From Halobacillus naozhouensis (GTDB taxonomy: Bacteria; Bacillota; Bacilli; Bacillales; Halobacillaceae), in the NCBI RefSeq assembly GCF_029714185.1, contig NZ_CP121671.1, positions 2,232,001-2,296,000 of the forward strand: a stretch of 64,000 bases of DNA, in the 5' to 3' direction. The notes beneath the pieces were generated by a model. That model saw only the letters and a list, made by a program, of their open reading frames with translations, was not told the DNA's origin and ran no database searches. How positions within the stretch are numbered: the stretch's first letter is position 1; each line of letters opens with the position of its first letter. A program made the position numbers and the translations under genes. Below, in pieces: positions 9,751 through 17,859 of the stretch.

Positions 9751-10173
9751 TTACACCTGATCTTTCTTCTCAAACTTCTCTTTCACAATGTTTCGCCACT
9801 GAAAATCTCCACGGTCTAATCCACGAATGAAAATTTCGGCGCTGGCTAAATTAGTAGCCAACGGAACACGATGTACATCACAAATACGCAACAGTGCACT
9901 CACATCAGGCTCATGGGGCTGAGCTGTAAGAGGATCACGAAAGAAAATGACCATATCTATTTCTTCCTGTGCAATTTTGGCACCAATTTGCTGATCGCCT
10001 CCGACAGGGCCAGATTGAAACCTGTAAACATCCAATCCTGAGGCCTCAGAAATTTTTTTCCCTGTTGTACCAGTAGCAAATAATTGATGGTCCTGAAAAA
10101 TATGCTTGTATGCTGTTGCAAATTGGATGATTTCCTGCTTTTTCTCATCATGCGCAATTAATGCTATATTCAT
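9751..10173 (-). CDS. mgsA: Methylglyoxal synthase
   Basis: Converts dihydroxyacetone phosphate to methylglyoxal and phosphate, a glycolytic bypass under phosphate limitation. The 140-residue sequence has the phosphate-binding ATGTTG, SGPVGGDQQIGA (with the catalytic Asp of the GGD motif), FFRDPL and NLASAE. Length is typical. It is embedded in the dapB operon, as in B. subtilis. Confidence 0.96.
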   Translation of the reverse strand: MNIALIAHDEKKQEIIQFATAYKHIFQDHQLFATGTTGKKISEASGLDVYRFQSGPVGGDQQIGAKIAQEEIDMVIFFRDPLTAQPHEPDVSALLRICDVHRVPLATNLASAEIFIRGLDRGDFQWRNIVKEKFEKKDQV

Positions 10174-10187
10174 GCCATATCCCCCTA

Positions 10188-10988
10188 TTAATCGAGTAAA
10201 TGTTCTAGACCATATACAAGCGTATCAATATTCATTACTTCAGTAGCTGCCAGTTTAACGCCTGACATAAAAGATTCACGATGGAGGGAATCATGCTTGA
10301 TCGTCAGTGTTTGTCCAAGACCGCCAAATATCACCTCTTGGTGGGCCACAAGTCCAGGGAGTCTGACACTGTGTATTTTCATTCCATCTACATCTGCTCC
10401 GCGTGCACTTTGTAATGTTTCTTTTTCATCTGGATGGCCTTGGTGATGTGATTCACGTTCTTCTTTAATTAGATCAGCTGTCTTTATTGCGGTACCTGAC
10501 GGTGCATCAAGTTTCTGATCATGATGCTTTTCAATAATTTCAACATCAGGAAAATGTTTGGCAGCCCATTTAGAGAATTGCATCATTAAGACAGCACCCA
10601 CTGCGAAATTTGGAGCAATAACCGCTCCAAGTTGTTTGGATTCACTCAGATTCGTTACTTCTTCTAGTTGATCTGGAGTAAAACCTGTGGTTCCTACCAC
10701 TGGACGAATACCATTTTCAAGGGCTAGTTTCGTATGCTTATAGCCAAATTCGGGTGTAGTTAAATCGATGAGTACATCAGCATCTACTTCATTAAGGCAA
10801 ACCTCAGCATCTGTATAGATTATAGCATCTAAATCCCGCAATCCAGTCACTTCACTAATTTTTTCTCCTTCATGCTTGCGGTCGATGCAAGCCACTAGTT
10901 GAAACTGCTCTTCATTTGCGATCATTTTTAGTGCTTCTTGTCCCATTTTCCCTCTAGGACCAGCAACAACTACATTAATCTGTTTCAT
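10188..10988 (-). CDS. dapB: 4-hydroxy-tetrahydrodipicolinate reductase
   Basis: NAD(P)H-dependent step of the lysine/diaminopimelate pathway, which feeds peptidoglycan and spore dipicolinate. 266 residues. N-terminal dinucleotide-binding loop GPRGKMG (residues ~10–16), GTTGFT, and the catalytic and substrate-binding EKHHDQKLDAPSGTA block. The start overlaps the ypjD stop by 4 nt. Confidence 0.97.
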   Translation of the reverse strand: MKQINVVVAGPRGKMGQEALKMIANEEQFQLVACIDRKHEGEKISEVTGLRDLDAIIYTDAEVCLNEVDADVLIDLTTPEFGYKHTKLALENGIRPVVGTTGFTPDQLEEVTNLSESKQLGAVIAPNFAVGAVLMMQFSKWAAKHFPDVEIIEKHHDQKLDAPSGTAIKTADLIKEERESHHQGHPDEKETLQSARGADVDGMKIHSVRLPGLVAHQEVIFGGLGQTLTIKHDSLHRESFMSGVKLAATEVMNIDTLVYGLEHLLD

Positions 10989-11323
10989 TTTATATTTTCT
11001 CCATCCTTTCTAGTCCAGCGGTTTTTATCTCTTGTTTCAATTTTGCTCATTGAGCTTTCGAATGCTTGAGACAGATCGATATCAAGTGAATTGGCAAAGC
11101 ATGTAAGCACGAAAATGACATCTCCCATTTCCTCTTCTAATGCCTTTTCGCCTTCTGACGACTTTTTTTTCTTCTCACCATATCGATGATTGATTTCTCT
11201 GGCCATTTCTCCTACTTCTTCAGTCAATCTTGCCTGCAAGGCCAGAGGGGAGAAGTATCCCTCTTTAAATTGTGATATGTATTGATCTACACGTTTTTGT
11301 ATGTCTTCAGTTGTGTACTTCAT
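10985..11323 (-). CDS. ypjD: MazG-like nucleotide pyrophosphohydrolase
   Basis: A small all-alpha NTP pyrophosphohydrolase of 112 residues. The metal-binding pattern is visible as EEVGEMAREI and EEEMGDVIFVL (an EExxE...ExxD arrangement). These enzymes hydrolyse (d)NTPs, often non-canonical ones; the substrate here is not known. The ATG at 11323 has AAAGGGGG 8 nt upstream; a second ATG at 11326 is the alternative, and the longer frame to 11353 is not supported. It is the first gene of the ypjD–dapB–mgsA–bshA–cca–birA–pan transcript. Confidence 0.9.
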   Translation of the reverse strand: MKYTTEDIQKRVDQYISQFKEGYFSPLALQARLTEEVGEMAREINHRYGEKKKKSSEGEKALEEEMGDVIFVLTCFANSLDIDLSQAFESSMSKIETRDKNRWTRKDGENIK

Positions 11324-11346
11324 CATCCACGCCCCCTTTTTCAGTT

Positions 11347-11389
11347 CTAACATTCCTTCTTAAATGTTAGCCAAAAGCAGAGCTTTTGA
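11347..11389. other. Two adjacent inverted repeats in the ypjD–dapB leader
   Basis: CTAACATT and AATGTTAG form an 8-bp stem at 11347–11370. CAAAAGC-AGA-GCTTTTG forms a 7-bp stem at about 11372–11388. Both lie between ypjD and the divergent ypjC. They could be leader hairpins or an operator; neither has a T-tract. Confidence 0.35.
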
Positions 11390-11411
11390 CAAATTATTAA
11401 ACTTTCAACCA

Positions 11412-11440
11412 TTGTAGCTTGCAAATCACTTCTTTATAAT
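11412..11440 (+). promoter_or_regulatory. Candidate sigma-A promoter of ypjC
   Basis: A perfect TATAAT (11435–11440) lies 17 nt downstream of TTGTAG (11412–11417). It is 35 nt before the ypjC start, in the divergent region shared with ypjD. Confidence 0.5.
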
Positions 11441-11474
11441 ATAAGTCATGTAACTTTAATTGGAGGTGTTGGAT

Positions 11475-12350
11475 ATGCATGTATTTGGCTTAAAGATGAA
11501 AAATATTTTGTTTATAATAGTTGGAGCGGCCATATTTTCATTTGGATTGGTCCATTTCAACATTCAAAACGAATTAGGAGAAGGTGGATTTACCGGCATT
11601 ACCCTATTACTTCTCTACCTTTTTAATTGGGATCCTGCATTAATGAATATTCTCTTAAATATTCCTGTCCTCATAATCGGATGGCGTATTCTCGGGCGCA
11701 ATACTTTTTATTATTCGTTATTAGGTATCGTGGCTGTATCTCTATTTATCCGTTTATCGCAAATGTATCTTATTGAAATTGATCTGGCTTCTGATTTAAC
11801 ATTAGCCTCCTTGTTTGCAGGAGTTTTCGCAGGGGTGGGTCTAGGCATCATCTTCCGTTACGGTGGAACGACCGGAGGTGTCGACATCATCGCAAGACTC
11901 ATCCATAAATACTTAGGATGGAGTATGGGCCGCGCTATGTTTGTCTTTGATGCCATCGTCATCTTTATCTCTATTGTTACATATTTGAATCCTATAAAGG
12001 GGATGTACACCCTTGTAGCTGTTTTCGTCGGTGCAAAAGTAATCGACTTTATTCAAGAAGGGGCTTATGCTGCAAGGGGCGCGACTATTATTTCTCAACA
12101 GAGCGATCAAATTTCGAACAAGATCAATAAAGAGATGGATCGAGGAGTTACCGTACTACAGGGAAAAGGCTCTTTCACAGGCTCAAACCGAGACGTTCTA
12201 TACTGTGTGATTGGAAAGAATGAAATCGTACGATTAAAGACAATCATTCATAATATTGACCCTCATGCCTTTGTGGCAATGAGTCATGTCCATGATGTAT
12301 TAGGGGAAGGATTTACCCTGGACGAAAATAAGAACCCTATAGAAGATTAA
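11475..12350 (+). CDS. ypjC: YitT-family membrane protein (YpjC-like)
   Basis: 291-residue integral membrane protein of the YitT/UPF0750 family: about five to six hydrophobic segments in the first 200 residues, the family's FxxGxxHFNxxN-type start, GGTTGGVDIIARL, then a soluble C-terminal DUF2179 domain of ~90 residues (RGVTVLQGKGSFTG). Transport substrate and role are unknown. The ATG at 11475 follows GGAGGTG by 7 nt; the TTG at 11460 lies before that site and is rejected. One of three plus-strand genes in the window. Confidence 0.88.
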   Translation: MHVFGLKMKNILFIIVGAAIFSFGLVHFNIQNELGEGGFTGITLLLLYLFNWDPALMNILLNIPVLIIGWRILGRNTFYYSLLGIVAVSLFIRLSQMYLIEIDLASDLTLASLFAGVFAGVGLGIIFRYGGTTGGVDIIARLIHKYLGWSMGRAMFVFDAIVIFISIVTYLNPIKGMYTLVAVFVGAKVIDFIQEGAYAARGATIISQQSDQISNKINKEMDRGVTVLQGKGSFTGSNRDVLYCVIGKNEIVRLKTIIHNIDPHAFVAMSHVHDVLGEGFTLDENKNPIED

Positions 12351-12360
12351 AAAATAAAAA

Positions 12361-12388
12361 AACCCATTGTTCTGTTGAACAATGGGTT
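12361..12388 (-). terminator. Terminator of the yugP-like gene
   Basis: Perfect 12-bp stem AACCCATTGTTC/GAACAATGGGTT with a 4-nt loop. On the minus strand it is followed by TTTTTTATTTTTT, so it ends the leftward transcript. It also sits 10 nt past the ypjC stop, but the plus-strand side lacks a T-tract. Confidence 0.85.
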
Positions 12389-12408
12389 TCATAACCGAAT
12401 TTTGAGGA

Positions 12409-13086
12409 CTACTCTTCATTCATCCCGACGAACATAAATACGAATCTTAATAATTCAGCTAAAGCCACAAGTGCTCCAGCTACATATGTCATAGCTGCTG
12501 CATTGAGAACCTTCTTGGTCTTTCTCTCTTCATCATTCCGGATAATACCCGTAGATACCAGCTGGCTCATCGCCCTGCTTGAAGCATCAAATTCTACAGG
12601 TAAAGTAATAAGCTGGAACAAGACTGCAGCAGCAAAGAAGATAATTCCTGCTAAGGCAAGACCTGTCATGCCTAGTAAAAATCCACCAATAATTAAAAAG
12701 ATGGAGATGTTTGAGCCAAAACTTGCCACTGGGACTAATGCACTTCGGAAACGTAAAAACGCATACTCTTGAGCATCCTGAATGGCATGCCCAACTTCGT
12801 GGGCAGAAACAGCTGATGCCGCCATCGACCGGCCATGATAGTTACCTGAAGATAACCGGATCACTTTAGAACGCGGGTCATAATGATCGGATAACATTCC
12901 TTTTACTTCTTCAATTCGAACATTAAACAAACCATTGTCATCAAGGATTTTTCGTGCCACTTCTGCCCCAGTCATTGAAGAAGAGGTCGAGACTTTAGAA
13001 TACTTTTTATATGTGCTCTTCACTCGGGAAGAAGCCCAAATGGGTACAATTAACAGAATCGCAAAGTAGATTAGAAAACCAGCCAT
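12409..13086 (-). CDS. YugP-type zinc metallopeptidase
   Basis: 225 residues: an N-terminal membrane segment (2–19), a zinc-binding HEVGH at 96–100, and three further hydrophobic segments towards the C-terminus. This is the membrane-embedded metallopeptidase architecture of the YugP (DUF230) family. Substrate unknown. The ATG at 13086 lies 6 nt after GGAGGA; the ATG at 13092 abuts that site. In B. subtilis yugP is elsewhere, so its place downstream of ypjB is a local rearrangement. Confidence 0.88.
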   Translation of the reverse strand: MAGFLIYFAILLIVPIWASSRVKSTYKKYSKVSTSSSMTGAEVARKILDDNGLFNVRIEEVKGMLSDHYDPRSKVIRLSSGNYHGRSMAASAVSAHEVGHAIQDAQEYAFLRFRSALVPVASFGSNISIFLIIGGFLLGMTGLALAGIIFFAAAVLFQLITLPVEFDASSRAMSQLVSTGIIRNDEERKTKKVLNAAAMTYVAGALVALAELLRFVFMFVGMNEE

Positions 13087-13153
13087 GTTCATTCCTCCAT
13101 CTTGGATGTAAACTACATTTATAGGTCAATTTTAGTCAAAAACCACTGAAAAA

Positions 13154-13867
13154 TCAACTATTAAGTTTGTCACGCGCATGTTTTTCTCGCTTCTCCGCGA
13201 CATATTTTCTCGCCCCCACATAGATAAGTGTAATGAGTATTGTAGCCCCAATAACGGCTGCTGTCCATAGAAAGGCATCAAAGCCTATAAGAGAAGACTT
13301 ATCATCGAGCAGCTTGTCCAATTGTTTAGCAATTTCTTGCTTGGCCACTAATGTACCGCTGCTAGTATAATCTTCTATGGCCTGTGAGACAGGGTCTAAT
13401 CCCTCTTGTTCAATGTACAACTTTAATGTTGGCAGAAGTGACTGCCAATGAGACACTACTTCTGTCGCTGGCACATCCGCTTGACTCAAATGCTCGCGTA
13501 ATGAGTGAAGCTCATTACGGATGAAATCCTCAGGACGGTGATTTCCTACTGTCTCTACATAGAATAGAAACTTATCCACTTCCATCTCACTTATATCTCT
13601 TTGTTCCCTGGCAATAGGTTGAATGAGTTCATAGAATGTTTCCTGGTGCTGCTTTGATAAAGTATTTATATATTGTTCCATTTCTGCACGGCGATTATTC
13701 AGCATCCGATTGGCAAGCCCGTATTTCTCATCCTCCATTAAATGATAGTATTGTTCCGAAAATACACTCCACGAATGATGATCAGCGTTAATGTACTTTG
13801 ATTCATTAATGTTTGGAACAAACAGGCTTAAACAGACAACGAAACAAAGCATAAGAGCCCGTCCCAT
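13154..13867 (-). CDS. ypjB: Sporulation protein YpjB
   Basis: 237 residues with a signal-like N-terminus (residues 1–18), an alpha-helical extracytoplasmic domain and a C-terminal membrane segment near 205–225, followed by a basic tail (KREKHARDKL). It matches the YpjB sporulation family in layout and position after ypjA. Biochemical role unknown. The ATG at 13867 has GAGGGGG 8 nt upstream; the longer frame to 13900 reads through it. Confidence 0.8.
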   Translation of the reverse strand: MGRALMLCFVVCLSLFVPNINESKYINADHHSWSVFSEQYYHLMEDEKYGLANRMLNNRRAEMEQYINTLSKQHQETFYELIQPIAREQRDISEMEVDKFLFYVETVGNHRPEDFIRNELHSLREHLSQADVPATEVVSHWQSLLPTLKLYIEQEGLDPVSQAIEDYTSSGTLVAKQEIAKQLDKLLDDKSSLIGFDAFLWTAAVIGATILITLIYVGARKYVAEKREKHARDKLNS

Positions 13868-13924
13868 CACACTCGCCCCCTCATATTCTATCTTATTCAA
13901 ATGTATATGAGAGAGGAAGAAGAA

Positions 13925-14515
13925 TTAGACCGATTCGATTTGTCGATTTCTATGGGTCATAAGATAACAAACCGCAATACAAAAGATACTTAACCAAAAT
14001 GTAAAGTATCCAATTTTATCCATATGATCCATGATAGAAGGATAAACCGGCATCTGTTCAAAAACATAGTCAATCACATCATTATGTAATGTCCAAATAG
14101 CCGCAACTATAATATGTCGCAATTGAATTTTATAATAAGGTGTATAAAGCAGCCCCTGTACGGCCATGGCACCATGTGAAACGATTAGCATATAACTCGT
14201 CCAGGGAAGAGTGCCATACTCCAAAAAGGTCAAACCATTCATGACAACAGCCCAAACCCCATATTTTAATAACGTAATGACGGCTAGGGCCTCTATGTAA
14301 GGGACATTTTTATTGACTAAATAAAAGCCTAAAAATATAGTAAAGAACAAGCTTGCCGTGGGACTATCCGGCACGAAGATCAGAAATATTGGCTTAGTGA
14401 CTGCCAGCTGGCTTTCATACCAGATGTAGCCGTAGATTGTGCCAGATAAATTAATGATAAATAATAAAATAAGGAAAACTCGGTTAGTTAATATGTATGA
14501 AAGAATCGATTGCAT
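13925..14515 (-). CDS. ypjA: DUF1405 membrane protein (YpjA)
   Basis: 196-residue multi-pass membrane protein with about six hydrophobic helices. The DUF1405 signature is visible as FVPDSPTASLFF and the late HNDVIDYVF. Function unknown. It lies directly downstream of qcrC, separated by a GC-rich hairpin. The start is taken at the ATG at 14515, with GGAG 11 nt upstream; a GTG at 14527 abuts the ribosome-binding site and is rejected. Confidence 0.82.
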   Translation of the reverse strand: MQSILSYILTNRVFLILLFIINLSGTIYGYIWYESQLAVTKPIFLIFVPDSPTASLFFTIFLGFYLVNKNVPYIEALAVITLLKYGVWAVVMNGLTFLEYGTLPWTSYMLIVSHGAMAVQGLLYTPYYKIQLRHIIVAAIWTLHNDVIDYVFEQMPVYPSIMDHMDKIGYFTFWLSIFCIAVCYLMTHRNRQIESV

Positions 14516-14539
14516 AAGTTTTACCACTCCTGTAATAAA

Positions 14540-14570
14540 TGAACCGCGCTCGATCCTTGAGCGCGGTTCA
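14540..14570 (-). terminator. GC-rich hairpin between qcrC and ypjA
   Basis: Twelve paired bases, TGAACCGCGCTC/GAGCGCGGTTCA, with a 7-nt loop. On the minus strand it is followed only by ATTTATT, so it may be a leaky terminator or an RNA-stabilising 3' end for the qcr message. Confidence 0.55.
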
Positions 14571-14580
14571 TGTCACTTCA

Positions 14581-15384
14581 TTATAAATTATCTCCGGTTC
14601 CAGACTCTTTTTGACCACTGCCTTGAGCCTTAATGAATTCTGCTAATTGCTGAAGCTCTTCATCAGTCCCTTTAAAGACACCCGCCGGCATTTCACCAAT
14701 ACCATTTCGTGCAATGTCTTTAATTTGTTCGACAGACATCTTTGTATCAAGTAAGGATGGATAGTTACCTTGTCCCTGGAGCTGATCTCCGTGACAACTC
14801 ATACAGTTTTGTTCATAAATTGCATAACCTGGGGCGTCAGTGTTAACTTCTGCCTCCACAGCTTCCACATTTACAGCATACTTTTCTGAGCGTTCAGCAT
14901 AGTCGGCATGTTCAACAGCCTCATATGTCAGCCAAAAAGTTGCAATGAACCCTAGCATCATAAGTCCAACCGAAATAGGACGCTTCGATGGACGACGATT
15001 CGGTCCACGATCAAGGAATGGAGCTAACAGCAATGCTCCGAATGCTAGTGAAGGTACAATAATGGCGCCGATAACAATAAAGTTTCCTCCAGCATATTGA
15101 TACTTTAGGAATTGATATAAGAATAAGAAATACCAGTCAGGCAACGGAATATAACCAGCGTTGGTTGGATCAGCCTGTTGCTCAAGCGGTGATGGATGAG
15201 CAGCAGTCAAGATTAAAAATCCAATCAGGAATACCGAACCAACTAACCATTCTTTTAGAAGGAAGTTTGGCCAAAATGCTTCCGTACGCCCAGGGTATTC
15301 TGAGTAATCTTTTGGTAAATTGGCTTTTTGTTCAGCGGGAATTCTTGAATCCCCGACGAACTTCATCCCTTTTCCCCTATGCAC
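14581..15384 (-). CDS. qcrC: Menaquinol:cytochrome c reductase, cytochrome b/c subunit
   Basis: Third subunit of the Bacillus-type b6c complex. A subunit-IV-like membrane part (helices near 45–62, 102–122 and 138–155) is fused to a C-terminal cytochrome c domain with one CxxCH heme site (C194, C197, H198). It passes electrons from menaquinol to cytochrome c. 267 residues. The start is GTG at 15384 with TTTAAGGAGGG upstream, and the MHRGKGMKF beginning is that of the family. It is the last gene of qcrA–qcrB–qcrC. Confidence 0.96.
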   Translation of the reverse strand: MHRGKGMKFVGDSRIPAEQKANLPKDYSEYPGRTEAFWPNFLLKEWLVGSVFLIGFLILTAAHPSPLEQQADPTNAGYIPLPDWYFLFLYQFLKYQYAGGNFIVIGAIIVPSLAFGALLLAPFLDRGPNRRPSKRPISVGLMMLGFIATFWLTYEAVEHADYAERSEKYAVNVEAVEAEVNTDAPGYAIYEQNCMSCHGDQLQGQGNYPSLLDTKMSVEQIKDIARNGIGEMPAGVFKGTDEELQQLAEFIKAQGSGQKESGTGDNL

Positions 15385-15412
15385 AGCGTTCCCTCCTTAA
15401 ATTCACTTCATT

Positions 15413-16087
15413 TTATAGTGGACCGGAAATACCTTGCTTACGGATTAACATAAAGTGAACAGCCATTAATCCGAATAGTGCAGCTGGCAAGAAAAATACG
15501 TGAATCGCAAAGAAACGAGTTAACGTTTGCGCCCCAACGATAGTTGGGTCCCCGGCAAGCAGCGTTCGTATTTCATCACCGATAAACGGTGTGGCTGCGG
15601 CTATTTCCAAGCCTACTTGTGTTGCAAAATAGGCTTTGTTATCCCATGGGAGCAGGTAGCCAGTAAACCCTAGTCCAAGCATAACGAAAAATAATAAAAC
15701 ACCAACAACCCAGTTCAATTCACGCGGCTTCTTGTAAGCCCCCTGGAAGAATACCCGTAATGTATGTAGAAATAACATTACAATAACAAGACTCGCACCC
15801 CAGTGGTGCATCCCACGTACAATTTGTCCGTAAGCTACTTCTTTTTGTAAATAATAAACGGACTTCCAGGCATTTTCGATATCAGGCACATAATACATGG
15901 TTAAAAACATACCCGACAAAATTTGAATTACTGTAATAAAGAATGTCAATCCGCCAAAGCAATATACAAATGCTGAAAAATGATGGGCTGGGTTGACATG
16001 CTCTGGTACTTCATGGTCGGCGATATCACGCCAAAGCGGAGTGACGTCTACACGCTCATCGACCCAGTCATAAATCTTTTGTAGCAT
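15413..16087 (-). CDS. qcrB: Menaquinol:cytochrome c reductase, cytochrome b subunit
   Basis: 224-residue cytochrome b6-type subunit with four transmembrane helices. The bis-His heme ligands are visible in GMHHWGASL, FLHTLRVF, FAIHVFFLP and AVHFML. Cys43 (VYCFGG) is the position that covalently binds the extra c-type heme in B. subtilis QcrB, so that heme is probably present here. Encoded between qcrA and qcrC. Confidence 0.96.
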   Translation of the reverse strand: MLQKIYDWVDERVDVTPLWRDIADHEVPEHVNPAHHFSAFVYCFGGLTFFITVIQILSGMFLTMYYVPDIENAWKSVYYLQKEVAYGQIVRGMHHWGASLVIVMLFLHTLRVFFQGAYKKPRELNWVVGVLLFFVMLGLGFTGYLLPWDNKAYFATQVGLEIAAATPFIGDEIRTLLAGDPTIVGAQTLTRFFAIHVFFLPAALFGLMAVHFMLIRKQGISGPL

Positions 16088-16090
16088 GAA

Positions 16091-16597
16091 TTACGCCCCC
16101 TGTCTTGATTGAGTTTCTCCGAGATAAAGCATGTTTTCTTTAACTTTGGTCTTGTACACCGGTAAAGGTGCTGTAGGTGGTGTCCCTGGAACGTTGACAC
16201 CATCTTTTGTGTACCGACCGCCGTGACATGGGCAATAGAATTGGTTTGGGTATTCCTGATTGGAAGCCCAAGCTACTGTACACCCTAAGTGCGTACAAAT
16301 TGGTGAGAGTGCTACAATCTCGTCTTTCTCATTTCTGTACACCCATGCAGTCTTTTGGACTTTTGATTCATACCATGCATCCACTTGTTCAACCTGCCAT
16401 TCAAAACGCTGTGGTTCATTTGTAATTTCATCAATTGGTGCAACCGAATGAAACTCTCCAGCAGCTTGCGGCGTTAATACCGGATCAATGGCAAAACGAA
16501 CCATTGGCGCAAGCATTCCAGCAGCCATAAAGCCACCTACACCAGTCAGTGTGTAGTTTAAAAATTGACGACGGGATACTCGTTGTTTATCGCTCAT
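16091..16597 (-). CDS. qcrA: Menaquinol:cytochrome c reductase, Rieske iron–sulphur subunit
   Basis: 168-residue Rieske protein. It has a twin-arginine-like SRRQFLNY start and an N-terminal membrane anchor near 17–32. The [2Fe-2S] ligands are C101/H103 and C122/H125, with the disulphide pair C106 and C124, in CTHLGC and CPCHGG. The ATG at 16597 has GAGGGGGG 6 nt upstream; the frame to 16633 is not used. First gene of the qcr operon, behind a good sigma-A promoter. Confidence 0.97.
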   Translation of the reverse strand: MSDKQRVSRRQFLNYTLTGVGGFMAAGMLAPMVRFAIDPVLTPQAAGEFHSVAPIDEITNEPQRFEWQVEQVDAWYESKVQKTAWVYRNEKDEIVALSPICTHLGCTVAWASNQEYPNQFYCPCHGGRYTKDGVNVPGTPPTAPLPVYKTKVKENMLYLGETQSRQGA

Positions 16598-16620
16598 TCT
16601 TTTCCCCCCTCTATGCTGTA

Positions 16621-16637
16621 ATCCATGCGACATGGAT
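16621..16637. promoter_or_regulatory. Inverted repeat in the qcr leader
   Basis: Perfect 7-3-7 inverted repeat ATCCATG-CGA-CATGGAT, 24 nt upstream of the qcrA start and about 30 nt downstream of the -10 box. It could be a repressor site or a leader hairpin. Confidence 0.4.
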
Positions 16638-16667
16638 CGTTTACATACAGTTTACTAGGACATTACT

Positions 16668-16696
16668 ATGATAGCGCAATCTTAAAGCGGGGTCAA
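16668..16696 (-). promoter_or_regulatory. Sigma-A promoter of qcrABC
   Basis: On the minus strand TTGACC (16696–16691) and TATCAT (16673–16668) are separated by exactly 17 nt, about 70 nt upstream of qcrA. Confidence 0.7.
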
Positions 16697-16729
16697 TGAA
16701 TTCTCTAGCGTTATCTCAACTTTTACTAG

Positions 16730-17185
16730 TTACCAATAAGCTTGAATTAATTCATTAACTTGCCTCACTTGTTCTTTCACAAAGGATTGAGTTTCAGTAG
16801 ATTGTAAGTCCCCATCTGCTTTACCCGGTATCCATAGTAGATGCCCAATTAACTGACTTTCATACCTCTTCCATTTAGGGTCAAACGTGAATAAAAAGAT
16901 ATGTTGAAAAGGCTGTTGCTGGAAGTGCTCAATCCACTTATTGAGACGAGTGGTTTCCTCTTCGTGCTGATTCGTCAAGTAATGATATTCGGGGGATAAG
17001 AATATTCTGCCTCGGTATTCTTTTTCAATTAAGTTCGTGAAAATCTGAATGAGCTCTCTTTGAAATGCCTCCTGAATCATTTTCGTCTCTGATGCCGGAT
17101 CGAAGGGAATTAGCGGAATTAATACCGTATCCACATATTGTTTTTCCGGAAGGTACTGCTTCGTATCCTGTTTTGTCCATTGCAT
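16730..17185 (-). CDS. ypiF: YpiF (DUF2487 family)
   Basis: 151-residue soluble protein of the DUF2487 family, at the same place as B. subtilis ypiF, upstream of qcrA. It begins MQWTKQDTKQYL and has a conserved IPLIPFDP segment and a buried-looking IFLFTFDP strand; no catalytic motif is recognised. Function unknown. The qcr promoter lies downstream of its stop, so the two need not be coexpressed. Confidence 0.8.
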   Translation of the reverse strand: MQWTKQDTKQYLPEKQYVDTVLIPLIPFDPASETKMIQEAFQRELIQIFTNLIEKEYRGRIFLSPEYHYLTNQHEEETTRLNKWIEHFQQQPFQHIFLFTFDPKWKRYESQLIGHLLWIPGKADGDLQSTETQSFVKEQVRQVNELIQAYW

Positions 17186-17242
17186 GTCCTATCACTATCC
17201 TTTCTTACTTGTTCCTATTTTACTAAAAAGAATTCAAAAAAT

Positions 17243-17277
17243 AAAAGCTGAGAGGAGAATAATTCCTCTCAGCTTTT
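17243..17277 (-). terminator. Strong terminator of ypiA–ypiB
   Basis: Perfect 14-bp stem AAAAGCTGAGAGGA/TCCTCTCAGCTTTT with a 7-nt loop and TTATTTTTT after it on the minus strand. The ypiB stop codon lies inside the stem. Confidence 0.9.
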
Positions 17278-17829
17278 TAATTTAAGTGATTTATTAACTT
17301 CAATTAATTCGTTACTTAACGCAATGAACTGGGTCTGATCACCGTTCATTAGGGCAAGATCAATTTGTTTTTCAAGTTCTCTTTTTCTAAACGTCATTAA
17401 ACTAGAATGAAGCAATTTATCGGCCTCAACTTTATCACGATCGTTTACATAATAATCTTTAGGTAAATACGGATTATCTTCTAGGACGAGGGCATACATA
17501 GAACATTTATGAGCGTCTTCAAAGTTCATTTGAATAAAAACTGGTTCATCTTGATTCATTCTCAAATCATGAAAAGATTTCTCGGCATCATTTGTCATCA
17601 CTTGACCTTTGTAAAATCTAAATGGGGGATCTTGTACTCCTTGTGCACTAATCTCCATCCCTCTCGGACACAGTTTAACTTCTTGGACAAAGTGAACGTA
17701 AGAAAGCAATGATTCATGATTGATCAAATAATTGAGAATCCAAACACTTTCTCTTTTCTTTAATTGGTAATTGTTCAGAAACCAACGAACAAAGTCCTTT
17801 TTTTCATTAACAGAAATAGGTGTTTGCAT
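17269..17829 (-). CDS. ypiB: ReoY/YpiB-family protein
   Basis: 186-residue UPF0302 protein. In Listeria the homologue ReoY takes part in ClpCP-dependent degradation of MurA and so tunes peptidoglycan synthesis. Conserved segments seen include FVRWFLNNYQLKKRE near the N-terminus and the C-terminal ALMNGDQTQFIALS helix pair. It stands directly after the TPR protein ypiA. Family assignment is good; the role here is inferred. Confidence 0.86.
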   Translation of the reverse strand: MQTPISVNEKKDFVRWFLNNYQLKKRESVWILNYLINHESLLSYVHFVQEVKLCPRGMEISAQGVQDPPFRFYKGQVMTNDAEKSFHDLRMNQDEPVFIQMNFEDAHKCSMYALVLEDNPYLPKDYYVNDRDKVEADKLLHSSLMTFRKRELEKQIDLALMNGDQTQFIALSNELIEVNKSLKLKS

Positions 17830-17859
17830 CGGCGCCCCTCCTGCGCTTAATTGATCACA

